Shown here piece after piece: positions 17,412-26,398 of a DNA stretch of 64,000 nt. The translations under genes and the position numbers were made by a program. Below the pieces are notes generated by a model. It ran no database searches. It had not been told where the DNA came from and saw only the letters and a list, made by a program, of their open reading frames with translations. The DNA lies in assembly GCF_023094165.1 (NCBI RefSeq), contig NZ_JALMDK010000003.1:248001-312000 (forward strand). Direction: 5' to 3'. Source of the DNA: Crossiella sp. S99.2. GTDB taxonomy: Bacteria > Actinomycetota > Actinomycetes > Mycobacteriales > Pseudonocardiaceae. The number at the start of each line of letters is the position of its first letter. The stretch's first letter is position 1.

Positions 17412-18239
17412 TCAGCCCCAGTCCGGCTCGGTCGCCCCGCCCGCGATGGCGGTGACGATCTTGAAGCACTTCATCGCCTCGGTCATGTCCGGCGCGTCGA
17501 AACCCACCCGCAGCACGCCGATCTGTTCCACGGTGGGGATCACCGCCGCGGCCATCGCCAGGTGTGCCGCGTCGAACTCCACCTCGATCCGGTGCGGCCC
17601 CGGCGCGACCGCCCGGCGGCCGGCCAGGTTCATCGAGCGCCGGGCCCCAGTGGTGATCAGTTCCCAGGACAGGGTGGGCGGCAGGCAGATCGCGGCGTAG
17701 CGGCTCACGCACTCCTTGACCGCCACATGCTCGGCCTCCGGCACGTACTCGGCGGCATCCGCGCAGCACCGGTCGTCCCCGGTGATCATGAGCACCGGGA
17801 CGCCGTGCTCGGCGGCCAGGGCCGCGTTGAGCCTGCCCTCGCTGGCCAGCGCCCCGTCCAGCCACACCCCGGTGATGGAGTTTTCCAGGTAGGTGTGCGC
17901 CAGCACGCCCTGCTGGCCGGCCGCGGCGTGGTAGCCCAGGAACACCACCCCGTCCACCCCGGAGTCGATGCCCTGCATCATCGACAGCGGCTTGTGCCGC
18001 CCGGTGAGCAGCCGCGCCCGCACATCCAGGTCCTCGATCAGCAGATTCCGCTGCGAGGAGTGGGCCTCATTGACCAGGATGTCGGTGGCACCACCGGCGG
18101 CCAGGCCGGCGATGCAGGCGTTGACATCACCGGTGAACACCGGCCGGAACCGCTCCCAGCCGGGAGTGCCGGGCTTGACGTCGGCGCCCCAGGTCACCCC
18201 GGTGACGCCCTCCATATCGGCCGAGATCAGAATGCGCAC
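17412..18239 (-). CDS. dppA: M55-family D-aminopeptidase (DppA)
   Basis: 275 aa zinc D-aminopeptidase. The family signature MRILISADMEGVTGV opens the protein, and the other metal and catalytic regions are visible: NEAHSS (~56-61), GYHAAAG (~103-109), SITGVWLDG and ALAAEHGVPVLMITGDD. DppA of Bacillus subtilis releases N-terminal D-amino acids, such as D-Ala from D-Ala-D-Ala, and is encoded with the dpp importer. Here it is divergent from a complete dipeptide importer, so both probably process D-amino acid peptides from cell-wall turnover. A leaderless promoter is seen on the minus strand: TAACGT (18248-18253), 8 nt, then GTG. Confidence 0.9.
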   Translation of the reverse strand: MRILISADMEGVTGVTWGADVKPGTPGWERFRPVFTGDVNACIAGLAAGGATDILVNEAHSSQRNLLIEDLDVRARLLTGRHKPLSMMQGIDSGVDGVVFLGYHAAAGQQGVLAHTYLENSITGVWLDGALASEGRLNAALAAEHGVPVLMITGDDRCCADAAEYVPEAEHVAVKECVSRYAAICLPPTLSWELITTGARRSMNLAGRRAVAPGPHRIEVEFDAAHLAMAAAVIPTVEQIGVLRVGFDAPDMTEAMKCFKIVTAIAGGATEPDWG

Positions 18240-18263
18240 GGTTGATCACGTTACGACCTGGTC

Positions 18264-18311
18264 AGTACTTCGCGGTACTCGTTGACTTGTTATGTGGCGA
18301 GATGGTTATTT
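18264..18311 (+). promoter_or_regulatory. Promoter and palindrome in the dppA/importer divergent region
   Basis: AGTAC-TTCGCG-GTACT (18264-18279) is a perfect inverted repeat with a 6-nt centre. Just after it TTGACT (18282-18287), 18 nt and TTATTT (18306-18311) make a plausible promoter for the importer operon, leaving a short 5' UTR before the SD at 18326-18336. Confidence 0.4.
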
Positions 18312-18339
18312 CTTGGCACCAGCCTGGAAGGGGAAGTCG

Positions 18340-20160
18340 ATGACCTCGGCACGCAGGGTGCGCGGACTGCTCGGCGCGATGCTCGCCGGTGCGGTGATGG
18401 CCGCGCCCGCCATGCTCGCGGGAGCGCCCGCCGCCACCGCGCAGCAACCCGCGAGCAGTGTTCTGCGGGTGGGGCTGTTGCAGGGCATCGACTCGCTCAA
18501 CCCGTTCCTGGCCAGCCTGCAGTCCTCCACGGAGATCGGCAGGCTGATGTATGACTTCCTCACCTCCTACAAGGTCGAGGACAACAGCCCAGGCGAGGGT
18601 CTGGCGAAGGAGTGGACCACCGCGCCGGACAAGCTGACCTGGACCTTCACCCTCCGGGACAACGCGAAGTGGTCCGACGACGCGCCGATCACGGCCAAGG
18701 ACGTCGCCTACACCTACAACCTGATGATGCGCGACCCGGTCGCGGCCACCGCCAACGGCAACTTCGTCGCCAACTTCGAGTCGGTGACCGCCTCCGCCGA
18801 CGGCAAGCAGGTGGTGATCAAGACCAAGACGCCGCAGGCCACCATGCTCGCCCTGGACGTGCCGATCGTGCCCGAGCACGTCTGGTCCAAGGTGAACAAC
18901 CTCAAGGACTTCACCAACGAGACCCAGCCGGTGGTCTCCAGCGGGCCGTTCACCCTGCTGGAACACAAGCCTGAGCAGCACGTGAAGCTCAAGGCCAACA
19001 AGAACTACTGGCGCGGCGCCCCCAAGATCGACGAGCTGCACTTCCTCTACTTCAAGAACAGCGACGCCGCCGTGCAGGCCCTGCGCAAGGGCGAGGTGGA
19101 CCTGGTCAACCGGCTCACCGCCGCCCAGTACCAGTCCCTGCAGGGCGACAGCACGGTCACGCTGAACAAGGCCAACGGCCGCCGCTTCTCCGAACTGGTG
19201 CTCAACCCCGGCGCGGCCACCAAGACCGGCGCGCCCATCGGTGACGGGCACCCCGCGCTCAAGGACCTCCGGGTCCGCCAGGCCATCGCCAAGGCCATCG
19301 ACCCCAAGGCCCTGGTCGACCGGGTGTTGCAGGGCTTCGGCCAGGTCGGCGGCGGATTCCTGCCCCCGGTCTTCCCCGACTTCCACCTCACCCCCGAGGC
19401 CGCCGGCGCCAAGTTCGACCCGGGCGCGGCCAACGCCGCCCTGGACGCCGCCGGCTATGCCAAGGGCGCCAACAACATCCGCGTCGGCCCCGACGGCAAG
19501 CCGCTGACCTTCCGGCTCTACGCCCGCAACGACCGGCCCAACGACATCACCGGCGCGGAGTTCATCAAGAGCTGGCTGGCCGACATCGGCGTCGGCGTGG
19601 AGCTGCAGACCATCTCCAGCAACCAGATGAACGAGCGCACCACCGGCGGCCAGTACGACATCGCCTTCTCCGGCTGGGGCACCAACCCCGACCCGGACTT
19701 CATCCTCGGCCTGCACACCTGCGACCAGCGGCCCGGCCCGGACGGCAAGGGCGCCACCACCGACGCCTACCTGTGCGACAAGACCTACGACGAGCTGTAC
19801 AAGGCCCAGCTCAGCGAGTTCGACCGGGCCAAGCGCGGCGAACTGGTCAAGCGGATGCAGAAGGTCGCCGTCGACCAGGCCGCCAGCATCGTCCTGTACT
19901 ACGAGAACGCGCTGGAGGCATACCGCAGCGACAAGTTCGCCGCCTTCGCCCTGCAGCCCAGCACCGGCGGGGTCATCCGGGAGCAGAACGGCATGTGGGG
20001 CTACTACAGCGCCACCCCGGCAGGCGCCGCCGGAGACAGCGGATCCGGCAGCAACACCGGGCTGATCATCGGCATCGTGGTCGGCGTGCTCGTGCTCGGC
20101 GGTGGCGCCGTGCTGCTGGTGACCCGCCGCCGCAAGGCCGGCGCCGACGACCGGGAGTGA
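18340..20160 (+). CDS. Peptide ABC transporter substrate-binding protein, C-terminally membrane-anchored
   Basis: 606 aa SBP family 5 (DppA/OppA type). There is an N-terminal export signal (RRVRGLLGAMLAGAVMAAPAMLAG, cleavage near ATAQQ), the family motif LAKEWTTAPDKLTWTFTLRDNAKWSDDAPITAKDVAYTYN-like region (~87-125), and a C-terminal transmembrane helix LIIGIVVGVLVLGGGAVLLV followed by TRRRKAGADDRE. There is no lipobox cysteine; the C-terminal helix would hold the binding domain outside the membrane instead. GGAAGGGGAAG precedes the ATG at 18340. It is first of five importer genes and presumably binds di- or oligopeptides, perhaps with D-residues given dppA next door. Confidence 0.9.
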   Translation: MTSARRVRGLLGAMLAGAVMAAPAMLAGAPAATAQQPASSVLRVGLLQGIDSLNPFLASLQSSTEIGRLMYDFLTSYKVEDNSPGEGLAKEWTTAPDKLTWTFTLRDNAKWSDDAPITAKDVAYTYNLMMRDPVAATANGNFVANFESVTASADGKQVVIKTKTPQATMLALDVPIVPEHVWSKVNNLKDFTNETQPVVSSGPFTLLEHKPEQHVKLKANKNYWRGAPKIDELHFLYFKNSDAAVQALRKGEVDLVNRLTAAQYQSLQGDSTVTLNKANGRRFSELVLNPGAATKTGAPIGDGHPALKDLRVRQAIAKAIDPKALVDRVLQGFGQVGGGFLPPVFPDFHLTPEAAGAKFDPGAANAALDAAGYAKGANNIRVGPDGKPLTFRLYARNDRPNDITGAEFIKSWLADIGVGVELQTISSNQMNERTTGGQYDIAFSGWGTNPDPDFILGLHTCDQRPGPDGKGATTDAYLCDKTYDELYKAQLSEFDRAKRGELVKRMQKVAVDQAASIVLYYENALEAYRSDKFAAFALQPSTGGVIREQNGMWGYYSATPAGAAGDSGSGSNTGLIIGIVVGVLVLGGGAVLLVTRRRKAGADDRE

Positions 20161-20164
20161 GCGC

Positions 20165-21190
20165 GTGAGCGACCTGCTCGCCCCGGCCGAGCAGCTGGAC
20201 CCAGCCGCCCAGAAGACCAGGAAGTCCACCGGCACCGCGCGCTATCTGCTCGGCAAGCTCGGTGGCGCGCTGCTCAGCGTGTTCTTCGTGGCGGTGCTCG
20301 GGTTCCTGCTGTTCCGGGTCATTCCCGGCGACCCCGTGCAGACCATGACCCGCGGCCGCCCGGTCGGGGCCGAGCAGATCGCCCAGCTGCGCGCCGAATT
20401 CGGCCTGGACCGTCCACTGTGGATGCAGTTCCTGGACTACCTCGGCGGGCTGTTCCAGGGCGAGCTGGGCACCTCCTACACCTACCGGCGCCCGGTGGGG
20501 GAGCTGATCCTGGAACGCCTGGGGCCCACCGTGTTGCTGGTGGGCACCGGCACGCTGATCGCGGTGGTCATCGGGCTGAGCCTGGGCATCCGCAGCGCCT
20601 GGCGGCACGGCAGCCGCTTCGACCAGTTCTCCACCGGGATCTCGCTGACCCTGTGGTCGGTGCCCACGTTCTGGCTCGGCCTGATCCTGATGATGGCCAC
20701 CGGCAACGCCTTCCCGTCCCGGGGCATGCTCGATCCGTCCACTCCGGACGAGTTCTTCCCGCAGGTGCTCGACATCGCCCACCACATGGTGCTGCCCTGC
20801 CTGACCTTCGTCGCGGTGGTCTTCGCCCAGTACCAGCTGGTGATGCGTTCGGCGCTGCTGGAGGAGATGGGCGCGGACTACCTCAACACCGCGCGTGCCA
20901 AGGGATTGACCGACGACGCGGTCCGCCGCCGCCACGCCGTGCCCAATGCCATGCTGCCCACGGTGACCCTGGTGTTCCTGCGGCTGGGCCTGGTGGTGCA
21001 GGGCGCGGTGACCGTGGAGACCGTGTTCTCCTGGCCCGGACTGGGCCTGCTGCTCTACGACGGGCTCAGCGTGCCCGATCTGCCGCTGCTGCAAGGGGTG
21101 TTCACCGTGCTCGCCGGAACCGTGGTGGCCATGAACGTGGCCGCCGACCTGCTCTACCGGGTGCTCGACCCCAGGGTGCGTGCCTCGTGA
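20165..21190 (+). CDS. Peptide ABC transporter permease, DppB type
   Basis: 341 aa. A cytoplasmic N-terminus precedes six hydrophobic helices, first at ~35-58 (GGALLSVFFVAVLGFLLFRVIPGDPVQ). The permease EAA-like loop is ADYLNTARAKGLTDDAVRRRHAVPNAMLP (~235-265). Start is GTG 20165, 4 nt after the SBP stop. It overlaps the next permease gene by 4 nt. It forms the membrane channel with the DppC-type subunit. Confidence 0.92.
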   Translation: MSDLLAPAEQLDPAAQKTRKSTGTARYLLGKLGGALLSVFFVAVLGFLLFRVIPGDPVQTMTRGRPVGAEQIAQLRAEFGLDRPLWMQFLDYLGGLFQGELGTSYTYRRPVGELILERLGPTVLLVGTGTLIAVVIGLSLGIRSAWRHGSRFDQFSTGISLTLWSVPTFWLGLILMMATGNAFPSRGMLDPSTPDEFFPQVLDIAHHMVLPCLTFVAVVFAQYQLVMRSALLEEMGADYLNTARAKGLTDDAVRRRHAVPNAMLPTVTLVFLRLGLVVQGAVTVETVFSWPGLGLLLYDGLSVPDLPLLQGVFTVLAGTVVAMNVAADLLYRVLDPRVRAS

Positions 21191-22095
21191 GCGCCCCGCA
21201 GACCGCGCGCGCCCTGGCCTGGGCCCGCCGCCGCGAAGCCGCCAGTCGCGCCTGGCGGCAGTTCCGCACCGACCGCGGCGGCCTGGTCGGCCTGCTCGGG
21301 CTGATCCTGTTCGCGCTGCTGGCCGTGGCCGCGCCGCTGTTCACCGACCCGGCCGATCTCGACGTCACCAAGACCACCGGGCGGCCGTTGCAGGGTCCGG
21401 GCGCGGACTACCTGCTCGGCACCGACGAGACCGGGCGTTCGGTGCTGCTGCTCGTGCTCGGCGGGGCCCGGATCTCGCTGACCGTCGGCCTGGCCGCGGC
21501 GGTGCTGACCATGCTCATCGGCACCGTGGTCGGCCTGCTCGCCGGGCACTTCGGCGGCTGGGTGTCGGCGGTGCTGATGCGCTTCACCGACTTCTTCCTG
21601 GTGCTGCCCTCCCTGGTGCTGGCCATCGCGCTGAGCAGCGTGCTCGACCGCGGCCTGGTCACCATCGTCTTCGCCATCGGCCTGACCTCCTGGCCCAGCG
21701 CCGCCCGCCTGGTCCGCGCGCAGACCCTCGCGGTGGAGGCCCGGCCCTACATCGAACGTGCCCGCGCCCTCGGCGGCGGCCACACCCACCTGATCACCAA
21801 ACACGTGCTGCCCTCCACCCTGCCGCTGGTCTTCGCCGACACCACACTGCAGGTGGCCAGCGCGATCGTGGCCGAGTCCACCCTGTCCTTCCTCGGCCTG
21901 GGCGATCCGACCCAGGTCACCTGGGGATCGATGCTGCGCAACGCGCTCAACAGCGGCGCGGTCTCCGCCGGGGCATGGTGGTACGTGATCCCGCCCGGTA
22001 TCGGCATCGTGCTGGTAGTGCTGGCCTTCACCCTGTGCGGGCGGGCCCTGGAAACCGTGCTCAACCCACGGCTGCGGACCTCGGGGGGACGCTGA
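21187..22095 (+). CDS. Peptide ABC transporter permease, DppC type
   Basis: 302 aa. It has the N-terminal OppC_N-like region (AWRQFRTDRGGLVGLLGLILFALLAVAAPLF), the DppC motif LLGTDETGRSVLLLVLGGARISL, and the EAA loop YIERARALGGGHTHLITKHVLP (~175-196). GTG 21187 overlaps the DppB-type stop, and the next gene begins 1 nt after its stop. It is the second channel subunit. Confidence 0.92.
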   Translation: MSAPQTARALAWARRREAASRAWRQFRTDRGGLVGLLGLILFALLAVAAPLFTDPADLDVTKTTGRPLQGPGADYLLGTDETGRSVLLLVLGGARISLTVGLAAAVLTMLIGTVVGLLAGHFGGWVSAVLMRFTDFFLVLPSLVLAIALSSVLDRGLVTIVFAIGLTSWPSAARLVRAQTLAVEARPYIERARALGGGHTHLITKHVLPSTLPLVFADTTLQVASAIVAESTLSFLGLGDPTQVTWGSMLRNALNSGAVSAGAWWYVIPPGIGIVLVVLAFTLCGRALETVLNPRLRTSGGR

Positions 22096-22096
22096 G

Positions 22097-23092
22097 ATGA
22101 CCCTGCTCGAACTCCGCGACCTCACCATCACCTACGCCTCCGCCCGCGGCCCGGTGCCCGCCGTGCGCGGGGTGAACCTGTCCCTGGACGCGGGGCAGAC
22201 CCTCGGCATGGCGGGGGAGTCCGGCTGCGGGAAGTCCACCGTGGCCATGTCCATCCTGCGGCTGCTGCCCCGCAGCACCACCATCGGCGGCCAGATCCTC
22301 CTGGACGGGGAGGACGTCACCGGCATGTCCTGGGGACGGCTGCGCGCGGTTCGCTGGGCCGCCGCCTCGGTGGTGTTCCAGGGCGCGATGCACGCGCTCA
22401 ACCCGGTGCGGCGCATCGGCGAGCAGATCGCCGAACCCATCCTGCTGCACAACGGCGCGGGTGCGGCCTCCAGCCGACAGTCCGATGTGGACAGAGCAGT
22501 GGCCGAACTCCTGGAACGCGTCGGACTGCCCGCCCGGCACGCCCGCGCCTACCCGCACGAACTCTCCGGCGGGCAGAAACAACGCGTGATGATCGCGCTC
22601 GCGCTGGCCTGCTCCCCACGACTGGTCATCGCCGACGAACCCACCACCGCCCTGGATGTCATGGTGCAGGCCCAGGTCCTGGACCTGCTGGCCGAACTGG
22701 TCGCCGAACGCGGCATCGGCCTGATGATGATCAGCCACGACCTGTCCGTGCTCGCCCAGACCTGCCAGCGGCTGGCCGTGATGTACGCCGGCCGCATCGT
22801 CGAACTCGGCCCGTCCCACCAGGTCACCACCGCCCCCGTGCACCCCTACAGCGCGGCGCTCTCGGCCGCTTTCCCCACCGTCGGCGACCCGGCCTCCCGG
22901 ATGGCCCCGCGCGGCCTGCCCGGCGACCCGCCCGACCCGGCCGACCTGCCCGGCGGCTGCCCGTTCCACCCCAGATGCGGTGTCTCCCAACCGGAATGCG
23001 CCACCCAGGACCTCCAGTTGCGGCCCGCCGGACCCGAACACACCGCCGCCTGCGTGCACGCCCACGTCCCCGCCCCGGAGGCCGCCCGATGA
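22097..23092 (+). CDS. Peptide ABC transporter ATPase, DppD type
   Basis: 331 aa ABC ATPase. Walker A GESGCGKSTVAMSIL (~37-51), signature LSGGQKQRVMIALAL (~155-169), Walker B LVIADEPTTALDVMV (~175-189), and the switch histidine in ISHDLSVLAQ. The C-terminal oligopeptide-transporter tail contains the cysteine cluster region CPFHPRCGVSQPEC. It overlaps the following ATPase by 4 nt. Confidence 0.93.
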   Translation: MTLLELRDLTITYASARGPVPAVRGVNLSLDAGQTLGMAGESGCGKSTVAMSILRLLPRSTTIGGQILLDGEDVTGMSWGRLRAVRWAAASVVFQGAMHALNPVRRIGEQIAEPILLHNGAGAASSRQSDVDRAVAELLERVGLPARHARAYPHELSGGQKQRVMIALALACSPRLVIADEPTTALDVMVQAQVLDLLAELVAERGIGLMMISHDLSVLAQTCQRLAVMYAGRIVELGPSHQVTTAPVHPYSAALSAAFPTVGDPASRMAPRGLPGDPPDPADLPGGCPFHPRCGVSQPECATQDLQLRPAGPEHTAACVHAHVPAPEAAR

Positions 23093-24051
23093 GCCCGCTG
23101 CTGCGCGCCGAGGACCTCGCGGTGCACTTCCGCTCCCGCAACGGCGCCACCGCCCGCGCCGTGGATGGGGTCAACCTCACCGTCAACGCCGGCGAGATCA
23201 CCGCCCTGGTCGGCGAATCCGGCTGCGGCAAAACGACTCTGGCCCGCACCCTGCTCGGTCTGGAACGCCCCACCCGCGGCCGGGTCAGCTTCGAGGGCGA
23301 GCCGCTGCCGTACACCACCAAGGGCCTGCGCGCCTACCGCCGCCAGGTCCAGCTCGTCCTGCAGGACCCCACCGGCGCGCTCAACCCGCGCCAGACCGTC
23401 TACGAGGCCGTCGCCGAGGGCCTGCGCATCCACCGCACCCCCGGCAACGAGGCCGACCAGGTCGCCGACGCCCTGTCCCGGGCCGGCCTGCGCCCACCCG
23501 AACGGTTCTTCCGCGCCTTCCCGCACGAACTCTCCGGCGGCCAGCGCCAGCGCGTGGTCATCGCCGGCGCCCTCGCCCTGCACCCCCGCCTGCTCATCGC
23601 CGACGAGCCGGTGGCCTCCCTGGACGCCTCCGTCCGCGGCGAGATCCTGGCCCTGCTGCTCAAACTCCGCGCCGACCTCGACCTGGCCGCGCTGGTCGTC
23701 ACCCACGACCTGGGCCTGGCCTGGAACATCGCCGACCGGGTCGCGGTGATGTACCTGGGCCGGATCGTCGAGGTGGGCCCGGTCGAGCAGGTCCTCACCC
23801 ACCCCCAGCACCCCTACACCCAGGCGCTGCTCTCCGTGCTCGGCGAGACCCCGACGGTGCTCACCGGCGAGGCCCCCGACCCGACCCGCGTGCCCGGCGG
23901 CTGCCGCTTCCACCCCCGATGCCCCGCCCTGGCCAGCGGAATCGCCGACCCGGTGGCCGAGTCCTGCCGCCGCCGCGACCTGCCCATCCTCACCGGCCAG
24001 GCCGACATCGAGGTCGCCTGCCACCTGGCCGCCGCCCCCGTGCGCGGCTGA
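23089..24051 (+). CDS. Peptide ABC transporter ATPase, DppF type
   Basis: 320 aa ABC ATPase. Walker A GESGCGKTTLARTLL, signature LSGGQRQRVVIAGAL, Walker B LLIADEPVASLDASV, and VTHDLGLAWNIADRVAVMY. It ends with a C-terminal CRFHPRCPALASGIADPVAESC segment typical of OppF/DppF. It completes the SBP-permease-permease-ATPase-ATPase operon. Confidence 0.93.
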   Translation: MSPLLRAEDLAVHFRSRNGATARAVDGVNLTVNAGEITALVGESGCGKTTLARTLLGLERPTRGRVSFEGEPLPYTTKGLRAYRRQVQLVLQDPTGALNPRQTVYEAVAEGLRIHRTPGNEADQVADALSRAGLRPPERFFRAFPHELSGGQRQRVVIAGALALHPRLLIADEPVASLDASVRGEILALLLKLRADLDLAALVVTHDLGLAWNIADRVAVMYLGRIVEVGPVEQVLTHPQHPYTQALLSVLGETPTVLTGEAPDPTRVPGGCRFHPRCPALASGIADPVAESCRRRDLPILTGQADIEVACHLAAAPVRG

Positions 24052-24077
24052 GATCCAGGTCAGGGCATTCTGAACCC

Positions 24078-24341
24078 GTGCCACCGGAACCCGCCATCCC
24101 CGTCGAGCTAGTCCAGCACGCGCTGCGCGCCATGCGCGCCGGCACCTTCCGCGTCGACACCACCCCCGGCGGGGTGACCGTGAGCCTGGTGATGGCGGTC
24201 AGCCCCGCCGGCCGCCGCAACGCCGCCGAACGCCTCACCCGTTCCCTGGCCGAGTACAACCTCACCCTGGACGCCCCCGACCCGGTCACCGCCCTGACCG
24301 AGAGTCCCACCGGCTTGCGCGTCATCCCCGCCCATGGCTGA
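24078..24341 (+). CDS. Small conserved-looking protein of unknown function
   Basis: 87 aa, beginning VPPEPAIPVELVQHALRAMRAG and ending GLRVIPAHG. Predicted alpha/beta with one amphipathic helix around AERLTRSLAEYNLTL. GTG 24078 is preferred as the first start after the ATPase stop. Its end overlaps the pentapeptide-repeat gene start by 8 nt, so the two are coupled. No family is recognised. Confidence 0.55.
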   Translation: MPPEPAIPVELVQHALRAMRAGTFRVDTTPGGVTVSLVMAVSPAGRRNAAERLTRSLAEYNLTLDAPDPVTALTESPTGLRVIPAHG

Positions 24342-24951
24342 GCGCCTCGGCGGCAAACCCGCCCCCGCCACCGACACCACGGTCCACAACCGCGACTGGG
24401 ACATCGACCAGGACCTCGACGGCCAGACCTTCACCAGAGTCGCCTTCCTCGACGTCGACCTGTCCGAGATGTCCAGCCGCCAGGCGAGTTTTGTCGACTG
24501 CAACTTCCGGCAGTGTCGTTTCAACGCCGCCGAGCACACCGGCAGCGCCTTCCTGAACTGCACCTTCACCCGCAGCCGCTTCTTCGACACCACCTTCACC
24601 GACTGCAAACTCACCGGCAGCATGTTCGACAACTGCACCTTCGAGCTGTTCAAGGTCAGCGGCGGCGACTGGTCCTACGTCGGCCTCCCCGGCGCCAACC
24701 TCAGCCGCGCCACCTTCACCGGCACCCGCCTGCACGAGGCCGACCTCACCGCCGCCCGCCTCCCCGGCGCCACCCTGCACCGAGTCGACCTGACCGACGC
24801 CCTGCTGCACCGCGTGGACCTCACCCGAGCCGACCTCCGCGGCACCGACCTGTCCGCCCTGGACCCCCGCAACGCCGAACTCGAAGGCGCCCTGATCGAC
24901 CCGGAACAAGCCCTGGTCATCGTTACGGCGCTGGGCCTGCGCGTCGGCTAA
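24334..24951 (+). CDS. Pentapeptide-repeat protein
   Basis: 205 aa. Two blocks of A(D/N)LxX-type repeats are visible: ~45-100 (ASFVDCNFRQCRF, SAFLNCTFTRSRF, TTFTDCKLTGSMF) and ~115-170 (ANLSRATFTGTRLHEADLTAARLPG, VDLTDALLHRVDLTRADLRGTDLS). Such sequences fold into right-handed quadrilateral beta-helices. Some relatives (Qnr, MfpA) mimic DNA and protect gyrase from fluoroquinolones, but most have no known role, and the broken repeat between blocks is unlike the continuous Qnr helix. It overlaps the preceding gene by 8 nt. Confidence 0.8.
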   Translation: MAERLGGKPAPATDTTVHNRDWDIDQDLDGQTFTRVAFLDVDLSEMSSRQASFVDCNFRQCRFNAAEHTGSAFLNCTFTRSRFFDTTFTDCKLTGSMFDNCTFELFKVSGGDWSYVGLPGANLSRATFTGTRLHEADLTAARLPGATLHRVDLTDALLHRVDLTRADLRGTDLSALDPRNAELEGALIDPEQALVIVTALGLRVG

Positions 24952-24975
24952 CCTCGAAAGAAAAGGGGTGAGTCC

Positions 24976-25125
24976 ATGACCGAGCACAAGCCAGACCCGA
25001 AGTTCGCCACACTCCCCGACCGCATCCCCCTGTCGGAAACCAGCCCCGCCAAGGACACCAGCCGGGCCCCCGACTTCGACGGCGGCAAAACCGAACGCGA
25101 CATCGCCCTGCACTACCCCGTCTGA
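24976..25125 (+). CDS. 49-aa hydrophilic small protein
   Basis: The peptide starts MTEHKPDPKFATLPDRIPLS and ends ERDIALHYPV. AAAAGGGGTG lies upstream of the ATG. Codon use is strongly G/C at third positions, supporting real translation. It is polar, proline-rich and probably disordered; there is no export signal, TM helix or cysteine. It follows the pentapeptide-repeat gene by 24 nt. A precursor-peptide role is conceivable, but no maturation enzyme is near, so I do not propose one. Confidence 0.5.
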   Translation: MTEHKPDPKFATLPDRIPLSETSPAKDTSRAPDFDGGKTERDIALHYPV

Positions 25126-25282
25126 CCCCCAGCCCCCACCAGCAGCCCACCCGGTCCACCGCCCGATCCCCACACCAGCCAGTCCCGTGCCACCCAGCCG
25201 CGCCACCTCGCCAGCCTCACGGCTACGCGCCCGCCCAAAAAACGCGCGCCCTGACCGGCCCCCACCGGCTAGCTTCCCCGCC

Positions 25283-26398
25283 ATGAAATCCCGGCCATCG
25301 GACCTGGACGACCACACCCTGCACCAGGCCCTGCAAGCCTGGAACATCACCGCCACCAGCCTCACCCACGCCCCCGTCGGCTTCGGCGACCACCACTGGA
25401 CCGCCACCGACCAGCACACCCGCCGCTGGTTCATCACCGTCGCGGACCTCACCGCCAAACCCCACTGCGGCCCCACCCCCGCCACCGCCTGGCACGGCCT
25501 CCACCAAGCCATGACCACCGCGGCCACCCTCCCCCTGGACTTCATCGCCGCCCCGGTGCCCACCCCCGACGGCGACACCCTCCGCCGCCTCGGAACCCGC
25601 TACGCCCTCAGCGTTTTCCCATTCCTGGACGGCACCGCCGGCCACTTCGGCGACCCCGTCAACCGCCCCGACCGCACCGCGATCCTCACCCTGCTGGCCC
25701 ACCTCCACCGCACCAAACCCCCAGCCACCACCCCAATCTGCCCACCGGCCCTGCCCTCCCGCGCCACCCTCACCGCAGCCCTGACCACCCTGCACACCCC
25801 CTGGACCGGCGGCCCCTTCGCCGAACCCGCCCGCGCCCTGACCGCCCAGCACGCCACCCACCTGCACCACCGCCTGACCGAGTTCGACCGCAGAACCGCC
25901 ACCCCGCATGGCACTCTCGTGATCACCCACGGCGAACCCCACCCCGGCAACCTGATGCGCCTGGAAAACCGCCACATCCTGCTCGACTGGGACACTGTCG
26001 GCCTGGCAGTCCCCGAACGCGATCTCTGGCTGGTCGCCCAGGACGATGCGGACCTGGCCCACTACACCGAGATCAGCGGCCGCCCGGTCGATCGCTCGAC
26101 CCTGGAGCTGTACCGCCTACGCTGGGCCCTCGACGACCTGTCGGCCTTCCTGCACTGGTTCCGCTCCCCTCACACCCGAACCGCGGACACCGAACAAGCC
26201 TGGACCGGTTTCACGGAAACCCTGTCCGCGCTCACGGGCACGCCGGGCAAGGCCACCGCGCTCGAAGGCATCATGGCCACGGCCACCACGGCCACCACGG
26301 CCGCGGGCGACGCCATCACGGTCTCAGCCACCGCGGCTACGGATGCCGTGGTCACGGATCCGGATCCCATCGCCACGGATCCCACCGCAGCGCCCTGA
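25283..26398 (+). CDS. Aminoglycoside/choline-phosphotransferase-like kinase
   Basis: 371 aa APH-fold protein. The catalytic loop is VITHGEPHPGNLMR (~213-226), with Glu in place of the usual Asp of HGD, as in many spectinomycin-phosphotransferase-like proteins. The metal-binding segment is HILLDWDTVGLAVPERDLW (~231-250). The N-lobe carries HWTATDQHTRRWFITVADL. Residues ~335-371 form a low-complexity Ala/Thr/Asp tail encoded partly by 9-bp repeats (26274-26309) that may be dispensable. ATG 25283 has a leaderless promoter: TAGCTT (25270-25275) and a 7-nt gap. It may inactivate an antibiotic, but no substrate is assignable. Confidence 0.75.
   Translation: MKSRPSDLDDHTLHQALQAWNITATSLTHAPVGFGDHHWTATDQHTRRWFITVADLTAKPHCGPTPATAWHGLHQAMTTAATLPLDFIAAPVPTPDGDTLRRLGTRYALSVFPFLDGTAGHFGDPVNRPDRTAILTLLAHLHRTKPPATTPICPPALPSRATLTAALTTLHTPWTGGPFAEPARALTAQHATHLHHRLTEFDRRTATPHGTLVITHGEPHPGNLMRLENRHILLDWDTVGLAVPERDLWLVAQDDADLAHYTEISGRPVDRSTLELYRLRWALDDLSAFLHWFRSPHTRTADTEQAWTGFTETLSALTGTPGKATALEGIMATATTATTAAGDAITVSATAATDAVVTDPDPIATDPTAAP

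Noticed and set aside
18262..20235. Long ORF on the minus strand opposite the peptide-binding protein gene
   Set aside because: Glycine/valine-rich antisense shadow of a high-GC gene; no family motif, while the plus-strand gene has complete SBP features.
24976..25125. RiPP precursor peptide
   Set aside because: No cyclase, protease, dehydratase or radical-SAM gene is adjacent and no core-peptide pattern is visible; kept only as a small protein.
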